Notes: generated by a model not told the origin, from the letters alone. A stretch of 64,000 nt of DNA from Saccoglossus kowalevskii (GCF_000003605.2 NW_003149271.1:45933-109932); one strand, 5' to 3'. Positions 49,443 to 63,455 are shown, numbered from the stretch's first letter. Numbers and translations are program-made.

Positions 49443-49876
49443 TCACTGTGACTAGTGTTTTGCATTATGAAGTATATTGTTATGAAGGTCAACACACTGC
49501 AATTTAGGTAAATATTTACCATTTCGTTATTTCATTATTTCGCTTTCCAGCATTTACGGGAAACGCTTCATTCTAAAAAATGCTATCGCAAAACGGTTGG
49601 AAATAATAAATGTAACAGCAGAATACGTCCTAGCACAGTCACTCTACTAGGAGAGAGTAACTGTGGTCCTAGTACTAAACTAAGTGACTTCTAAAGACTG
49701 AATGGTGTTTGCGAACTTCGTATTAGTTATAAACCGACGTCAGCTTCACGTTTATGTCACCATGGAAACAGCCAAAAAACAAGTTGCTTGTTTTTGAGCG
49801 GAGCGGATCGCCAACCAGCCTACCGGCTTGTTTATTTATTAGTCAAGTCTTTTTTTGCTTTGTTTGTTTATAATTA

Positions 49877-49897
49877 TTGTTGTTGTTGTTGTTGTTG
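49877..49897. repeat. (GTT)n short tandem repeat
   Basis: Seven TTG/GTT units, just outside the right arm of the inverted-repeat module. Confidence 0.9.
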
Positions 49898-52800
49898 CTT
49901 TATATGGGACGTACGAACTTTTCACTTTATATCCTGCAATACAGATTTGAGAATAATAAAAATGAATGAAAGTCCACCTGTTTTTCCCTTTGTCGGATAT
50001 TTAAATGACTGTTAAATTATGGTGTGTATATATAGAAGTGGTGTACAACGTAAAGTTGTTTTAAAAGAATTGATAGAATATGGGGCAGCTGCGATTACAA
50101 ATTCATATTCAAAATAAAAAAGATGATACCTAGACAAATACATCAAAATTTCGCTGCAGCTGCTAAGATGAACGTGAAATAATGAACACGTGCATGCTTG
50201 TGTGTCATCTTACACCATATCGTAGTTCTCAATAATGACATTTATTCTCAGGCTATGACAGCAGAACGCACCATTCGTATTACTCGCGTGGATTTCCCAT
50301 TTCCAATACTTTTACAGATGTATGTGATTTCAAGTATTACAAATACAAGTAATGGTAAGGAACTCTGTTTCAGTGATGATAACCGGCAGTGGGCGTAGTT
50401 TGCATAGTTTATAAAATGGAATTTCACAGTACACTGAAAATTACATGACCACAACAGGGATATCGCTAGATAGTTTTTTCCAGGTGAATTCCAACTAACA
50501 CGAGACATAGGGAGCGTTTAAACAATTATACCATGCCAATCTATCGCTGATCTTTCAATATGCACATGTATTACGTGGCACAAGTTTTCAAAGTTTTGTC
50601 AGAATAAGCATGTATATTTGAGATTTGAACAATGTGTTCTGAACTGCCACGTATTAGGAATGGAATGAATCACGTATCTTTCCCAGTTCTTACTGTGTCA
50701 TTTATATGTGTTTTTCCAGTTAACAATTTAATGGGTGACCTTTGACACTATAAACACAACATGTCTTGAGCACAATGTGAATGCCGCGAATTGAGCACAT
50801 TCAGGTGAAAATTGAGTAAATTGCAAAGCTAAGCTATTCTATAAACAATCTATAGAAAAAATAAAAATCCTTACGTTCAGAAACTCACTTTCTTTAGTTC
50901 CACTTTCCATAGAGCGGATTTGTAGAGTACACGTACGTGTGCCAGTAGATCAGTGAAGTCGGGCTGTGCGTCAGCGTTTTCTGATTAGTGTTGCACTATA
51001 CAATGGTTTGGAGGTCAGATTTGTTTATTTCACGTCGATATCTATAGTTACCTATCTTTAGATTCTGTCTGTGCAGGTATCTCATTGGAAGCCTGTTTAC
51101 TGGTTTGGAACGTATTCCAAGATATTTAATGATGGTTTATAATGGCGGAGTGTAAGTCGGAAAAAACCTCGTACTAAAATTAATCTCAGGGATCTTCATA
51201 TAACAGTAACAGAACGCACAAAGTAAAACAGGTATTGTGAGTCGTATAAAGAATATGTAAATAAAGTTTTAAGACGGTATGCAAACATATAAATACATAT
51301 TGGCCATTTAAATGGATCTTGCTGTCACCTGTGTTGAAAGTATGAAGGCAATGGCTATTTTTCCCTGGAAGTCTGTTGCAAACATGCACATACATATATT
51401 GTGATACAGACCTGTTGTCTTCAATTCGCTACTACTAAATATTGGAATCACATGGGAAACATATGTACTAGGGTGAACGTCGTTATTAATTACATTGCAA
51501 AAACACATATTCACACTCTGACCTTGACTTTTGGAAGGTCCTACTTTTTTGTAACCTTGAACTTTGATTTTTGTAAAAAAAAATAACAAGATCTCGCTAG
51601 TCGTATGTGCTATGGCAAGCCCTACCTATAATTTCCTCTTCTAGCGAGTTGTACAGTAAACATGCACTGACATATTACCCATGTATTTATATTATGTAGC
51701 ACAAAAATCGTGAAAATCTAACCACGTCTTTTGGATCACATGGAAAACACGAGTGCCAAATTTGGAGACACTAGCTATTTTTCCTTTTGACAAATAATGC
51801 GAACATACATACATATATAATACTATATATCTATAGCTGAATATTAATTTACCGTTCATACGGAATCTAAGTTCCCTGAGCCGAAAACGAAATGAATTGC
51901 AAAACCTGAACGCAGTCAGCTGTGTACGGCACAACAATATATGTATAGCATAGTATTACTATAAACTGTCAAATTCCAGTGTATGTCACTAATATACTAC
52001 AGTATTACTATATGAACATTTAGTATTTGTAATGAATATATAATATGAATTGAAATGATATTAAAATTATTAATAACAATGAGAAAGACAATTTATTAAT
52101 GCTATTCAGACGATGTTCGACTCAAATAGGCCTACTATCGAGTTCTCCTATGTACATTGTCTTCAATGTGGATTGTTGTGAACTCGCTTAATGATCCGAG
52201 TGTTAACAAAACCATCGGCACTGAGGGAATTGGTACACAAGTCATGATGTTGTTGTAATGATGTAATAGCATTAATATTTACCGTCCAGTATGCGGTTTA
52301 CCGTGGAGATTCATTGCTCCGTATGCAGTATTCCAATGACAAACTATCAATAGCGAGCATTCTTGATTAAGACTTAAGCACGTCACGTCAATGTCTCAAT
52401 TATAAAATATTCATAATTGATATACCGGTCAACAGTACTAGTGAGAGCAGCCAATCAGCGACCACGTTGCAGCTGGTGATTTTCTTACATTAATGAGTCG
52501 CAAACCATAGTGTTATTGGCCATAATTCTCCGCTGTAAATTTGAAGCAGCTAGAGCCTGCAAATTTCAGTGTGTTGTTGAGAGACTGGGGTTATTTTATT
52601 TGAAGTCGTACAAATGGTGTGGTCCTAGCTTCTAAGTGATCGGCGTCAATGGACGGTTGGAATTAGCGAATGATTTCTTGATGGGGGAATTATGTATGTT
52701 GAGTTTGTTGAGTTTGTACAGTACAGTAAAACTCATCTAAACATTATTAAACATGACATAGAGTTTATTTTGTTCATGTATATAAATATTATACCAACTT

Positions 52801-55336
52801 AGTGTGTCGGCAATGTTGATGAGACAATTATGGTAAAACATGGACTGCATTGACAATAAATGCATACATTTCATATTTCAATATTTGAATAGTTTTCAAC
52901 TAAGGCAATTTAATGGTAGAATGACAATAAATATGCTCATTGGTTTGTGATTTATTGTAAAATAACGTGTTTTGAAGCACTACATAAAAACATACGGTCG
53001 ACAAAATAGAAAAAGGATGTGTTTTCAATTATATACTACGTACCAGAAAATTAGTGTGCATGTGTATTGTTTACAATTCATTCTAATCCAGCATTATATC
53101 ATACAACAATATTGTAGTGTTTTCGGAATTATCGATATTGCCCCGTTATTATCATGTAATTTATTAGTCCTCCAAATTGTAAAACTTTGTTTGACGCCGC
53201 TTTATATTTCAAAATCAATGAGGTAGGACGGTTTACCATACAAAATATTTATACTTTTCAAAACATTACGCAGCTAATATATAATGATACCAAGTAATCA
53301 AAAATATTAGTATCACTCCTCAACTATTATTACACGTGTGAATCCCTCTTTACTTCACATCCTTGGATTGGCACATAATATCCACTGAATAAATAGTTTG
53401 ATAACATTTTTGTATGGCCGATAGAACAATTACAACTTTCCTTTTTTTCTTTTCTCTGCGTACACAAATGTTCTGCTACACAATTATGTAGATTTTATAT
53501 TGACCGAAAAACCAACAACTGTATATACAGCACAGAAAAAACAATTCACATTAAACAATAATACTATCAAAGACTTAATATGCTCTCAAATGACCTCATT
53601 TTCCTCCTTTATTATAAAAATAAAAGACCGCGCTGACATCAAACAAAGGTTTATATTGTACAACTTTATTGACTCTTTTATTTACAACTTACTGCATAAA
53701 ATGAGGAGTGTACATTTCAGGATTGCAATAAACAATGTTTACATTCAACTCCACCGTGAAAAATAGCTCAGCCCTGGCAAGTTCTCCGAGCCCCCTTCTA
53801 TCTACGTAAACATTAGTGATGATAAATACAATCGCTCACTATATTAAACTATATTATACTACAGAAAACCACCTTTCCATAGAGCATATAATAAATATAT
53901 ACATTATTATAACGAACAAAGAACATATAAATAATTACACGAGTTGGTCATGATCGTGCTCACGCATTCCACGTGCTATTGTCACATATATATGTAAATG
54001 TTTATAGTGGTTGAACAACGAAACGCTTTTTTTGGTGTCACGAATAGTGCGTGCTGAACCCATTGCTCGTTTTACCTATGCGAGTCCAATGTATGCCAAA
54101 TAGTGCTTACAAAACACTTAATATGTAATTATTCCCCGGAACATTCGTCGCGTATAACCGCTATATAGATCCAGTGACCCCCAGAAACTGTGTAAAACAT
54201 ATTAAAATATGTATAGTATTTGTGTTGCAAAGTCATTCCTTATTTGGAATATGGTATGTCACATCACATGGTCATGCGTTTTTTTTTTTTGTTTTTTTTG
54301 TTCGATACAACTCACCGTTTGTGTATGTTTTTTTACGTTCAAAACGATCTTATCAATGTATTTTGAAGTAAATATTCAGACAACACTTAGCTATGCGGCA
54401 AATTTCAAATAACATAGATGAGTTACATTGTTATAGTGGAATTGTCTTCGAATGCAAATTGCCATCTTCTCTTCGCCTTTCGGTTGAGTTTCAAGCGTGA
54501 CACTAGAATAACATACTAGTCGATAGTGTTGCAGCAGCTCATTTTTTAAACGTATTTGACTACTACAGGTCACGATTAATTATGGAGATAGAAAGAGTAT
54601 ACTTTGATACATGCGTCACAAGACAAAAGTAATACAGGTAATCGCTAAAAAAAACGCTATGCGAAACGTATTCAGAATGAATTGTGAATGAAATAACGTT
54701 AGAATATGGAAAGATGAAATTGTCTCAGTTAAGACGCACGAGTCTAAATGCATAACTAGCAATCAGCATAATTATAATTCAACCAATCAAATTGCTATAT
54801 TCATTTTAAGAACACGGGGCTATCGTATGGAAGAGTCGTTGAGACCACGGTAGCTATAAAGAGTCAGACGCGACGAAAGTTGTTGGGTATTAGCCCACAT
54901 GCTTTATAGTTTGGACTAGCACGTTTCAGGACGTAAAATTGTCATCCCATCGTTTGCACCATCATATGATAACAATCGCATTCATACAGAACAAATGAGG
55001 TATCTAGAAACAGTACATAATATTTTCCTTTCGTTAACGCGCTGCTCCACAAGTTGGTTCCCACCAGAAGGGGGAGCTTTATATAAAACAATGCGGTTAT
55101 TTTAGAATAATTATTTATTTTCAGTTACGTTTCGTCGAAATAAAGAATTATAGCGAAGGCTTGCGCCAATGATCCATGTAACAGTTAGTTTATAAGTTAT
55201 ATTGATAGAAAATGACGAATACAAAAGGTATCCCATCATTTCTAATTTCAGGCTTTGTACTTGGTGAGCCTTCTTACGTACAGATGATTTAAATACTGCG
55301 AAGCAACACGTGACATACAGCTTCCCTATAACAAAA

Positions 55337-55342
55337 TTTATT
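55337..55342 (-). promoter_or_regulatory. candidate polyadenylation signal of rGC-B
   Basis: AATAAA on the - strand, about 33 bases beyond the rGC-B stop codon. Motif and position only. Confidence 0.4.
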
Positions 55343-55374
55343 CACACTTTACACAATAGGTGAAACAGCGCCTC

Positions 55375-55479
55375 CTATGATTGTCCACTTTTCAAATTAT
55401 TTATTATCATATTGTTCTTCATATAAATTTCTGGACCGTTGTAGCTTAGTAACCAGTGTGTCGTCACAAGACCTTTGCC
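55375..55479 (-). CDS. rGC-B exon 21: C-terminal tail and stop
   Basis: GKGLVTTHWLLSYNGPEIYM then KNNMIINNLKSGQS and TAG (55375-55377). Same length (105) as rGC-A exon 21, with four residue changes. It is intact as a frame by itself. Confidence 0.9.
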   Translation of the reverse strand, partial: GKGLVTTHWLLSYNGPEIYMKNNMIINNLKSGQS

Positions 55480-57033
55480 CTGTGAAAAGTAAACAAAGCA
55501 CATAGATCAGTTGTAAAATATAAACCAGGTTGATGTTTATCGTCGCTTTGTTTGTGATAAATGAATACATTAAAGCGGGAGGGTCGTCACGTGCGCACGC
55601 GCGGTAATTGAGTCCCAAGCGACGAAAGCAACACACGCTAAAAACGCAAAGACGCTTGCTGGTAAATAATGACACGCTACGACCATCTGACGCATGCGCA
55701 GGTGACGACTCCCCCGCTTTAAATAAATGTTTTGAAAGAACTAAACTCCCCCGCTTTAACAACTAAGTTTTTCTGAATTGTATTTCTGGTTTTGACCAAT
55801 AAAGTTGATGACGTGTTTGTGGTATATACACTGTCTAATCAACAATTTTGAATAGTAAGACATGACTTTAACAAAATTCACGATTCATTATTCAAAATGG
55901 CTGTGGTTACATGAAAACGTTTTATGTATTGTTTGACCGTTCCTTGTTTATCAAGAATGATCACATATCCGAGAATGATTACGAGCTACGTCATAGCCTG
56001 TACCTCAGACTACTAATAAATATTGGTTTTCTGAGCCTGTACTTAGTGATAGACATCGAAACCGTCAACAAAGGTTTCCCACCCACCAATCTCAAGTTAT
56101 GACTTCAGTAAAATTAATCCCGGGGTCTTGTTATATCTAGTTTTTTTTTTCAATATATGACTCACAGTTATGGTACGAACATATAATTGGTAATTCTAGC
56201 AAATCATGAGAAAGAGTTCAGCTGTACGGGGTGTCGTGAATTGGAAAATGAAATTCGTTTAATAAGTGCAAGGACGAAATACAAGAATCAATAACGTGTT
56301 CATCAATAATTTTTTACTATATTATTTCTCTATTTAAGCATGTCGCATTTCATGCAATCATTATCCAGACAAACAGTGCAATAAGCAGGATAACATTTAA
56401 CTTGAATCGATTATTTCTCAAAACCTTAAGTACGTAATTTCCTTCACAGTTTATACCATTGAAATAATAGGGATCTATTGTTGAAAGGAGATCAAAATAA
56501 CGGATTGCAACACCTTACGCATCAAAGGCATTTGTTATATTTATCTTTGTAGGAATTTTAATTTGGCTTTCGCGTAGAACGGTAATATACATTGTTACGG
56601 CAAACTGGCACTGTTATATGAAAGATGCCCATATTTAACAAATAAATGGGTCGACAACCTACTGACGAGACCAGTAATTTTTTTCTAGAATGTTATGCAA
56701 TCAGACTATATTGTAATCGATATAATTGCAGTCCTTTATATTCCTCAGTGAGTTATAACCATTAAAATAGTGAAATGAAGTTTCACGTATAAAGACAGAG
56801 GAAATTCGATTACTTCATTAATTCAAAGTACTTTAGTAAATCTCGTTGTTAGCTAATAAACGAGGAGTGGGCGAGCTATTGACTTCTGACGTCATAGTTG
56901 TGTTGCGCCATCTATGTTGAACAACGCTGGGATAATAACAAATGTAATATTAGTTTTTTCACTTCTTCTCAATAAATGAAATCAAAATAAAAAGCAATAC
57001 TTATACATGTCATCATTTATAAAGTAATATTAC
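55480..57033 (-). other. rGC-B intron 20
   Basis: Phase 0 intron of 1554 bases that includes MITE copy C. Nothing else was recognised. Confidence 0.75.
55570..55722. mobile_element. TTAA-flanked MITE, copy C, in rGC-B intron 20
   Basis: TTAA at 55570-55573 and 55719-55722 flank inverted ends AGCGGGAGGGTCGTCAC and GTGACGACTCCCCCGCT. The core in reverse orientation contains GCGTTTTTAGCGTGTGTTG and GGGACTCAATT, very like copies A and D. A further fragment of one end (CTCCCCCGCTTTAA) lies at 55746-55759. No coding capacity. Confidence 0.82.
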
Positions 57034-57125
57034 CTTCATCTCAACTTGTCCGCGTAATTCCGTTTCAAAACTTGGGTCTGAACTTAATATATTTATCGTA
57101 GAGACACTGCAGTGGATCTTTAACG
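57034..57125 (-). CDS. rGC-B exon 20: end of cyclase domain
   Basis: PLKIHCSVSTINILSSDPSF then ETELRGQVEMK. One residue change from rGC-A (Leu to Ser). 92 bases, as in rGC-A. Confidence 0.93.
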
Positions 57126-59100
<1,975 letters not shown>

Positions 59101-59275
59101 CTGTGTGGATACCAACACGAAGTTTTAATTGTTCTCCAGGCTTGTGTCTTATTTTGAACGTCTTAACACCATCTAGCAGCGATAGTGACATCTTTGCTAT
59201 TTCACATGCATGCTTATTACCATTACGGACAGGAAGACCCGATACAACCATGTAGGCGTCGCCAATCGTCTCCAC
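59101..59275 (-). CDS. rGC-B exon 18: cyclase second metal site
   Basis: In the ancestral frame it reads [15 protein letters not shown] to LRVGIHTG, with one residue change (Ile to Val) and 3 of 175 bases different from rGC-A. In the frame imposed by the preceding exon it meets a TAG near 59198. Confidence 0.93.
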
Positions 59276-59392
59276 CTTTAAAAATGGATATACATACTAG
59301 TACCACATCGTGTGGGATTCACTCATATTGATTGTGCATTGAATAACCGTGATGCGAAGAAAATGCGAAAACACTTAAAAATGAACTCTGAC

Positions 59393-59460
59393 CTTATATA
59401 CTCATAGTTGTCTATGATTGCATCAAAACAGGTGTAGAGGTCATTCAAAAGGTCAACCAC
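59393..59460 (-). CDS. rGC-B exon 17: cyclase domain, one base deleted
   Basis: Reads [19 protein letters not shown], then loses frame. rGC-A has TATGACGTATATAAG where this copy has TATGAGTATATAAG, so one base is missing at about 59401-59402. Acceptor and donor are intact, and the flanking 117-base intron 17 is almost identical to that of rGC-A. No nearby alternative donor restores phase 0. Confidence 0.92.
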
Positions 59461-59975
59461 CTGCAAAGAAATCATAATACTAGAAAATCAGGAGCACATA
59501 GCGACGGGAACAACATGAAAAAAATGAACGGTCATTGTATACATATATATGTTTCCCAAAAACTTTGTGTCAGCATATACACAACAACAATAACAATAGC
59601 TCATAAGTCATTCACCCCACACGTCTATGCACTGCCAGAGTCTGAGTAAGTTTGTAATATGCCAAATAATAGTTATTGATGTTTCATACGTGGCAATGTG
59701 ATTTATTTTTTGTAATAACTCTATTGTATATTGCTTAATAGCTATTGAATAACAATCTCAAAAAAAACAATAGGTGGTCGATATCAATGAACGAATTAGC
59801 CTTATCTTATCGCGCCGTCGCAAGAATAAGACAACCAAACATAATTTAAATAAAATTAGTGTGTTCGAATGAATTCAATGAAACACAAACTAATTGGCAC
59901 ACTACGTGCAAACTGTGCTATCTGTTAGTGGAACAGATAATGACAATTAGCTATGAATGACAATAAGACTCGTAC
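59461..59975 (-). other. rGC-B intron 16
   Basis: Phase 0 intron of 515 bases. Nothing else was recognised. Confidence 0.75.
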
Positions 59976-60099
59976 CTCTATTGGAGTACTACTGGCAGAC
60001 AGCGAAGTGAAGCCTACAATATCACTGAAGTATATAGTAACACCGTCGAACCATTCAGGGGATACCTCCTTGCCCTGTTTCAGCTGATTAGATACAGAC
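59976..60099 (-). CDS. rGC-B exon 16: cyclase first metal site
   Basis: [20 protein letters not shown] then [20 protein letters not shown]. The first metal-binding Asp is kept. Two residue changes (Arg to Gln, Ala to Ser), both in the first half. Confidence 0.95.
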
Positions 60100-61246
60100 C
60101 TGAAATACATAATTTATATTAATTAGTCTGCTCTTAATTGCGTATTAATGAGATATTCGGGTGTTCTGGTACGTACGACACGCAGAACGACTTGCGACAT
60201 TGTATAACGTCTTTAGTAGCTTATCACCCATGTAAAATGTCTTGCAGTGAAAAATAGAAAGGTCACGCTTTCATAACCGTATCAAGTGTTTGTTGATATA
60301 CCACGTGCTTTTGTTCTAAACTGAGTAGCACGGTATAATTATCAGCCAATCGACGATATATTCATCCACTGTTGGTAGAGGCGAAATATTAGCAGCGACC
60401 ATAGGTATATGCATGCGAAATATGCATCAAGCGGACATATATTTCCAGAAATTGGCGTTAATTCAAATCAAACTTTCATATATCAAGTCATTCAACGACT
60501 ATTAACACTGAAGTCAGCAAACGCAGGTTTGTTTTATATATATACCATGAGTCTTTGCGTTTTTAGCGTGTGTTGTTATCGTCGCATAGGACTCAATTCT
60601 AGCGTGTGCGCAGGTGACGACCCTCCCGCTTTAAGTGTTATACATAACTTATAACGTACATGTCTCAGCTGAAATCAATGTACAACGCGACTAGTTACGA
60701 AGTAATATGAACAGGGTGATGGAAATGTAATACTGAAATCCGGAAGCCTATTAATCTTGCAAAAAATATTTGTGAGTTTCTTGTAGTCGTAATGTTCTCT
60801 TCGATGACGTCGTCACATTGTAGACTCGTTTGATATACACTTTTCAGAATTTCGCGCTGTTTTGAAATAAATATTTACCTGCCATACAGTGATGTGGTGG
60901 ATACATATTTGGAGGACGAGTTCAGTGAGTATCACACGACAGGCTACGAACGAGACAGCAGACTATATGAAGTACTCGGACAAACATACCACGTGACACT
61001 AAATCCCGCAAGACGTTTATTATTATTTATTTATTGGAGACGTCTCTGTATGGTATAACTTCTATACACGTTATTGCAATATCGCAACTTCTCAGTACAG
61101 TAGTAACAAAAGTGTGCGCCATGGGAGTAACAATTTGTCGGGTTAATTATTAATACCAAAGTACCAGAAAAAAAATAATATGGTCTACACACATGGCACA
61201 TCACGATATTAGCAAAGGTACTAAAATACAAATTAAAGAATAATAC
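60100..61246 (-). other. rGC-B intron 15
   Basis: Phase 2 intron of 1147 bases that contains a half copy of the TTAA MITE (60551-60634). Nothing else was recognised. Confidence 0.75.
60551..60634. mobile_element. TTAA-flanked MITE, copy D (right half only)
   Basis: The core TTTGCGTTTTTAGCGTGTG leads to CAGGTGACGACCCTCCCGCT and TTAA at 60631-60634, matching the right end of copy A. No left end is visible. Confidence 0.75.
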
Positions 61247-61393
61247 CTTGGTAAAAGTCTGTCTAATAAATCTTCAGCTCGTTTCTTCTCCTCTAAATAC
61301 TGTGATGTTCTCTCTTCCACCAAACCTTCTAGATTGTTAGCGTATTGTTCCATACGGGCTAGTAAATTGTCCAGTATATTGTCTCCTTTTTTA
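61247..61393 (-). CDS. rGC-B exon 15: dimerisation helix
   Basis: Protein identical to rGC-A exon 15 ([20 protein letters not shown] and onward). Two silent base changes in 147. Ends LLPR with donor GTATTA, phase 2. Confidence 0.95.
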
Positions 61394-61588
61394 CTAAATG
61401 TAAAATTTATAAAGGGGCGAATATTATCAAACGAGAGTAGTATTGACTCGTGCTTGCGTTGACACTCACAGGACAGGGAGTACAGCGCTAAATATATTCA
61501 AATAGACAGCAAAAACAAACATCAGCGTATTACTAAAATCTTTTGACAAACACCCAAAACTGAACGTGTTAAATACGAGACAACTTAC

Positions 61589-61763
61589 GTGGCAGGGTTA
61601 AGCTTTCTCACTATGTTTTTTATTTGGGACACGTCAGGACGGTCCGTTGGTTCTTCAGCCCAACACCGGGTCATTAGCATATCGACATCTTTGGGGCATT
61701 CGCCATCACCAACAGTTGGACGAAATGGTGGATTCTCACTGGCTCTTACTTTTTCAATTATTT
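61589..61763 (-). CDS. rGC-B exon 14: end of kinase-homology domain
   Basis: EIIEKVRASENPPFRPTVGD, then GECPKDVDMLMTRCWAEEPT. Three residue changes from rGC-A, all near the start. The last 80 bases of the exon are identical in both genes. Confidence 0.95.
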
Positions 61764-61879
61764 CTATAAAATTAACATAATGCAGATATGACAAGCAGAA
61801 CACTTGGAAGTGTGAGGGCTTTATTTTATTTAACAATATCAGATTAGTTTATATTAAGTGAGATTGGAAAATCACATTA

Positions 61880-62205
61880 CTGTAAAAGAAGCGGCATACT
61901 ATTTTAGCGAAATGTGGTAAAATGACGTAATAGCGAAATGTTGATTTAGCGAATCTCTCTTGGCTTTGTCGATTTCCTGTTTTCAAAATACTTCTCTGTC
62001 ACCTGCCAATGCAAATGCGCAGTTATCACCTCCATAAAAATAAAGAAAAACTGTCAAGTGTGTTCTGTGTTGTTTACTAAGTTTATGTGTGGAAGAAAAG
62101 ACGTTGTTTGGCCGCCATTTTGAATTTATAATGAAGTCATTAGCGACATCTTAAATTAGCGAATTACTTCTCTTGCTAAATTCGCTAAAAAGACATTTTT
62201 TACAT
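61880..62205. mobile_element. MITE with TA target-site duplication, in rGC-B intron 13
   Basis: A 326-bp insertion flanked by TA (61878-61879 and 62206-62207), with ends CTGTAAAA and TTTTTTACAT and repeated TTTAGCGAA/TTCGCTAAA words throughout. rGC-A intron 13 (38852-38965) holds the matching empty site, GGTAATTACTGTGATTTTCC, so the insertion post-dates the duplication. The TA duplication suggests a Tc1/mariner-related element. It is non-coding. One end lies only 7 bases from the exon 13 border. Confidence 0.82.
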
Positions 62206-62212
62206 TAATTAC

Positions 62213-62365
62213 CTTTGGGCGAAAGTCCGATATCATTTGTGTAGAAAGGTCCACTTCTCAGTGCAATTTCCTGCATAATAATCCCAAAAGCGTAAATATC
62301 CGCTTTCTGTGTGCCGCATGAAGGTGCTTCACCTCTCAGTATCTCAGGCGATCGCCAGAGCATTC
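62213..62365 (-). CDS. rGC-B exon 13: kinase-homology domain C-lobe
   Basis: [20 protein letters not shown] then [20 protein letters not shown]. One residue change (Asp to Asn in FYTNDIG) but about 13 base changes in 153. Phases 1 and 1. Confidence 0.95.
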
Positions 62366-62793
62366 CTGCAATTATACACACACCAATCTCAATGTGAAAA
62401 TAGTGTTTATAAATTAAACTAACTGTTTTGCTGGTATGACCTAAACTCACGATGCGCAACATATTATTAATAGAGCACCGCGCTTCATTCGACATGGGTC
62501 AGGATGTGTACAACGCATGTAAGATATATCGTCGCGCTTCAATTTTGGTTATAAGATTAAAATATTACTCCTATATTTAAACCCATGACTTATGATGAGA
62601 CTTTTTTCATCAAAATCATGACTCTTCTTCTCATTATGTGGGTTCTTATGTTATTTCATCATCAAGACGAATGGCGTTGGATCGATTCTTTTGGATTATA
62701 CTCAGTGGTGATGCATTGTTTAAATACAATGATAACTTGAATATAGGACTAATTAACCTGATATAATTCCAACTGATCACATATGGTACTTAC
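62366..62793 (-). other. rGC-B intron 12
   Basis: Phase 1 intron of 428 bases. It lacks the MITE remnant found in the longer rGC-A intron. Confidence 0.75.
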
Positions 62794-62992
62794 GCATGTA
62801 TGTTGCGTGTTCCTCCTCTGCGTATTCATCGTAGACACCGCCGCCATTCTGAACAACAGTCGGTACACTTGCTCGAATTTCATGTAGGCCGGAGTCGGTC
62901 AGTTTGAGTACGAACCGACTGTCTACAACACAGTTTGAAGATTTCAGATTTCCATGCCACTTGAGAAAACTAGCCTGGATATACTCAACGCC
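62794..62992 (-). CDS. rGC-B exon 12: kinase-homology domain with DSG in place of DFG
   Basis: GVEYIQASFLKWHGNLKSSN then CVVDSRFVLKLTDSGLHEIR. HGNLKSSN is unchanged, but DFG has become DSG. Eight residue changes from rGC-A, five of them clustered at the end (YDEYAEEEHATYM), the most divergent exon of the pair (about 13% of bases). Confidence 0.95.
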
Positions 62993-63243
62993 CTACGTGT
63001 CAAAAAATAGACATCGTTAAATGAAAACAAAGATAAAATGGATGTATTTTTTTTTACTCTCATTCCCAAAGTCTTGAAGTTCGATAAGTAAGACAAACAT
63101 CTCAAGAATGTTGCTCTATTCAACAGCAATGATGTTTATGTCGTTGTTATGACGTCATCTGATCAGTAAAGTGAGTATATTAATTCCAAAATCGTTCAAT
63201 TAATTATATATAGTGTTAAATGATACAAAAAATCATTGTTTAC

Positions 63244-63315
63244 CTTGCACACATCTAGCATTAATGAATATCGAAACATCCAATCAAGTTTGATTGCGTC
63301 ATTCTCCAGGATGTC
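63244..63315 (-). CDS. rGC-B exon 11: kinase-homology domain
   Basis: DILENDAIKLDWMFRYSLML then DVCK. One residue change (Thr to Ile), eight base changes in 72. Confidence 0.94.
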
Positions 63316-63455
63316 CTACGATAAAATAGAGAAACAAAATTAAATAAATCGGTTGCTAGTTACTTTTTTTATTAAACTGTACTTTATCAATGGAACTTGC
63401 AGTCTTTAATCGTGTCGCCACGTTATAGCGCAATACCCATGATGGTAAACGTTAC

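Larger units (their letters stand above)
48363..49814. repeat. repeat module bounded by an 18-bp perfect inverted repeat
   Basis: TTGGCGATCCGCTCCGCT at 48363-48380 is matched by its exact reverse complement at 49797-49814. Inside lie a GT microsatellite, at least two diverged tandem units (about 48500-48660 and 48794-48935), and a 402-base N run. No coding sequence was recognised. It could be a non-autonomous DNA element or a satellite-derived block; the internal gap prevents a decision. Confidence 0.6.
49815..55374. other. spacer between the convergent cyclase genes, right part
   Basis: About 5.6 kb of AT-rich DNA. Two similar segments (about 51330-51385 and 51740-51815) share GGCTATTTTTCC / AGCTATTTTTCC followed by CAAACATGCACATACATAT-like words, which may be 3' tails of an old LINE. 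No gene was recognised; long frames such as 53500-53766 are low-complexity chance frames. Confidence 0.6.

Noticed and set aside
48899-49522. Long open frames spanning 49041-49442 on both strands
   Set aside because: They consist mostly of N and are gap artefacts.
55397-55762. 121-codon - strand frame over rGC-B exon 21 and MITE copy C
   Set aside because: It reads the exon in the wrong frame and runs through the transposon. The true exon ends at 55375 in another frame.
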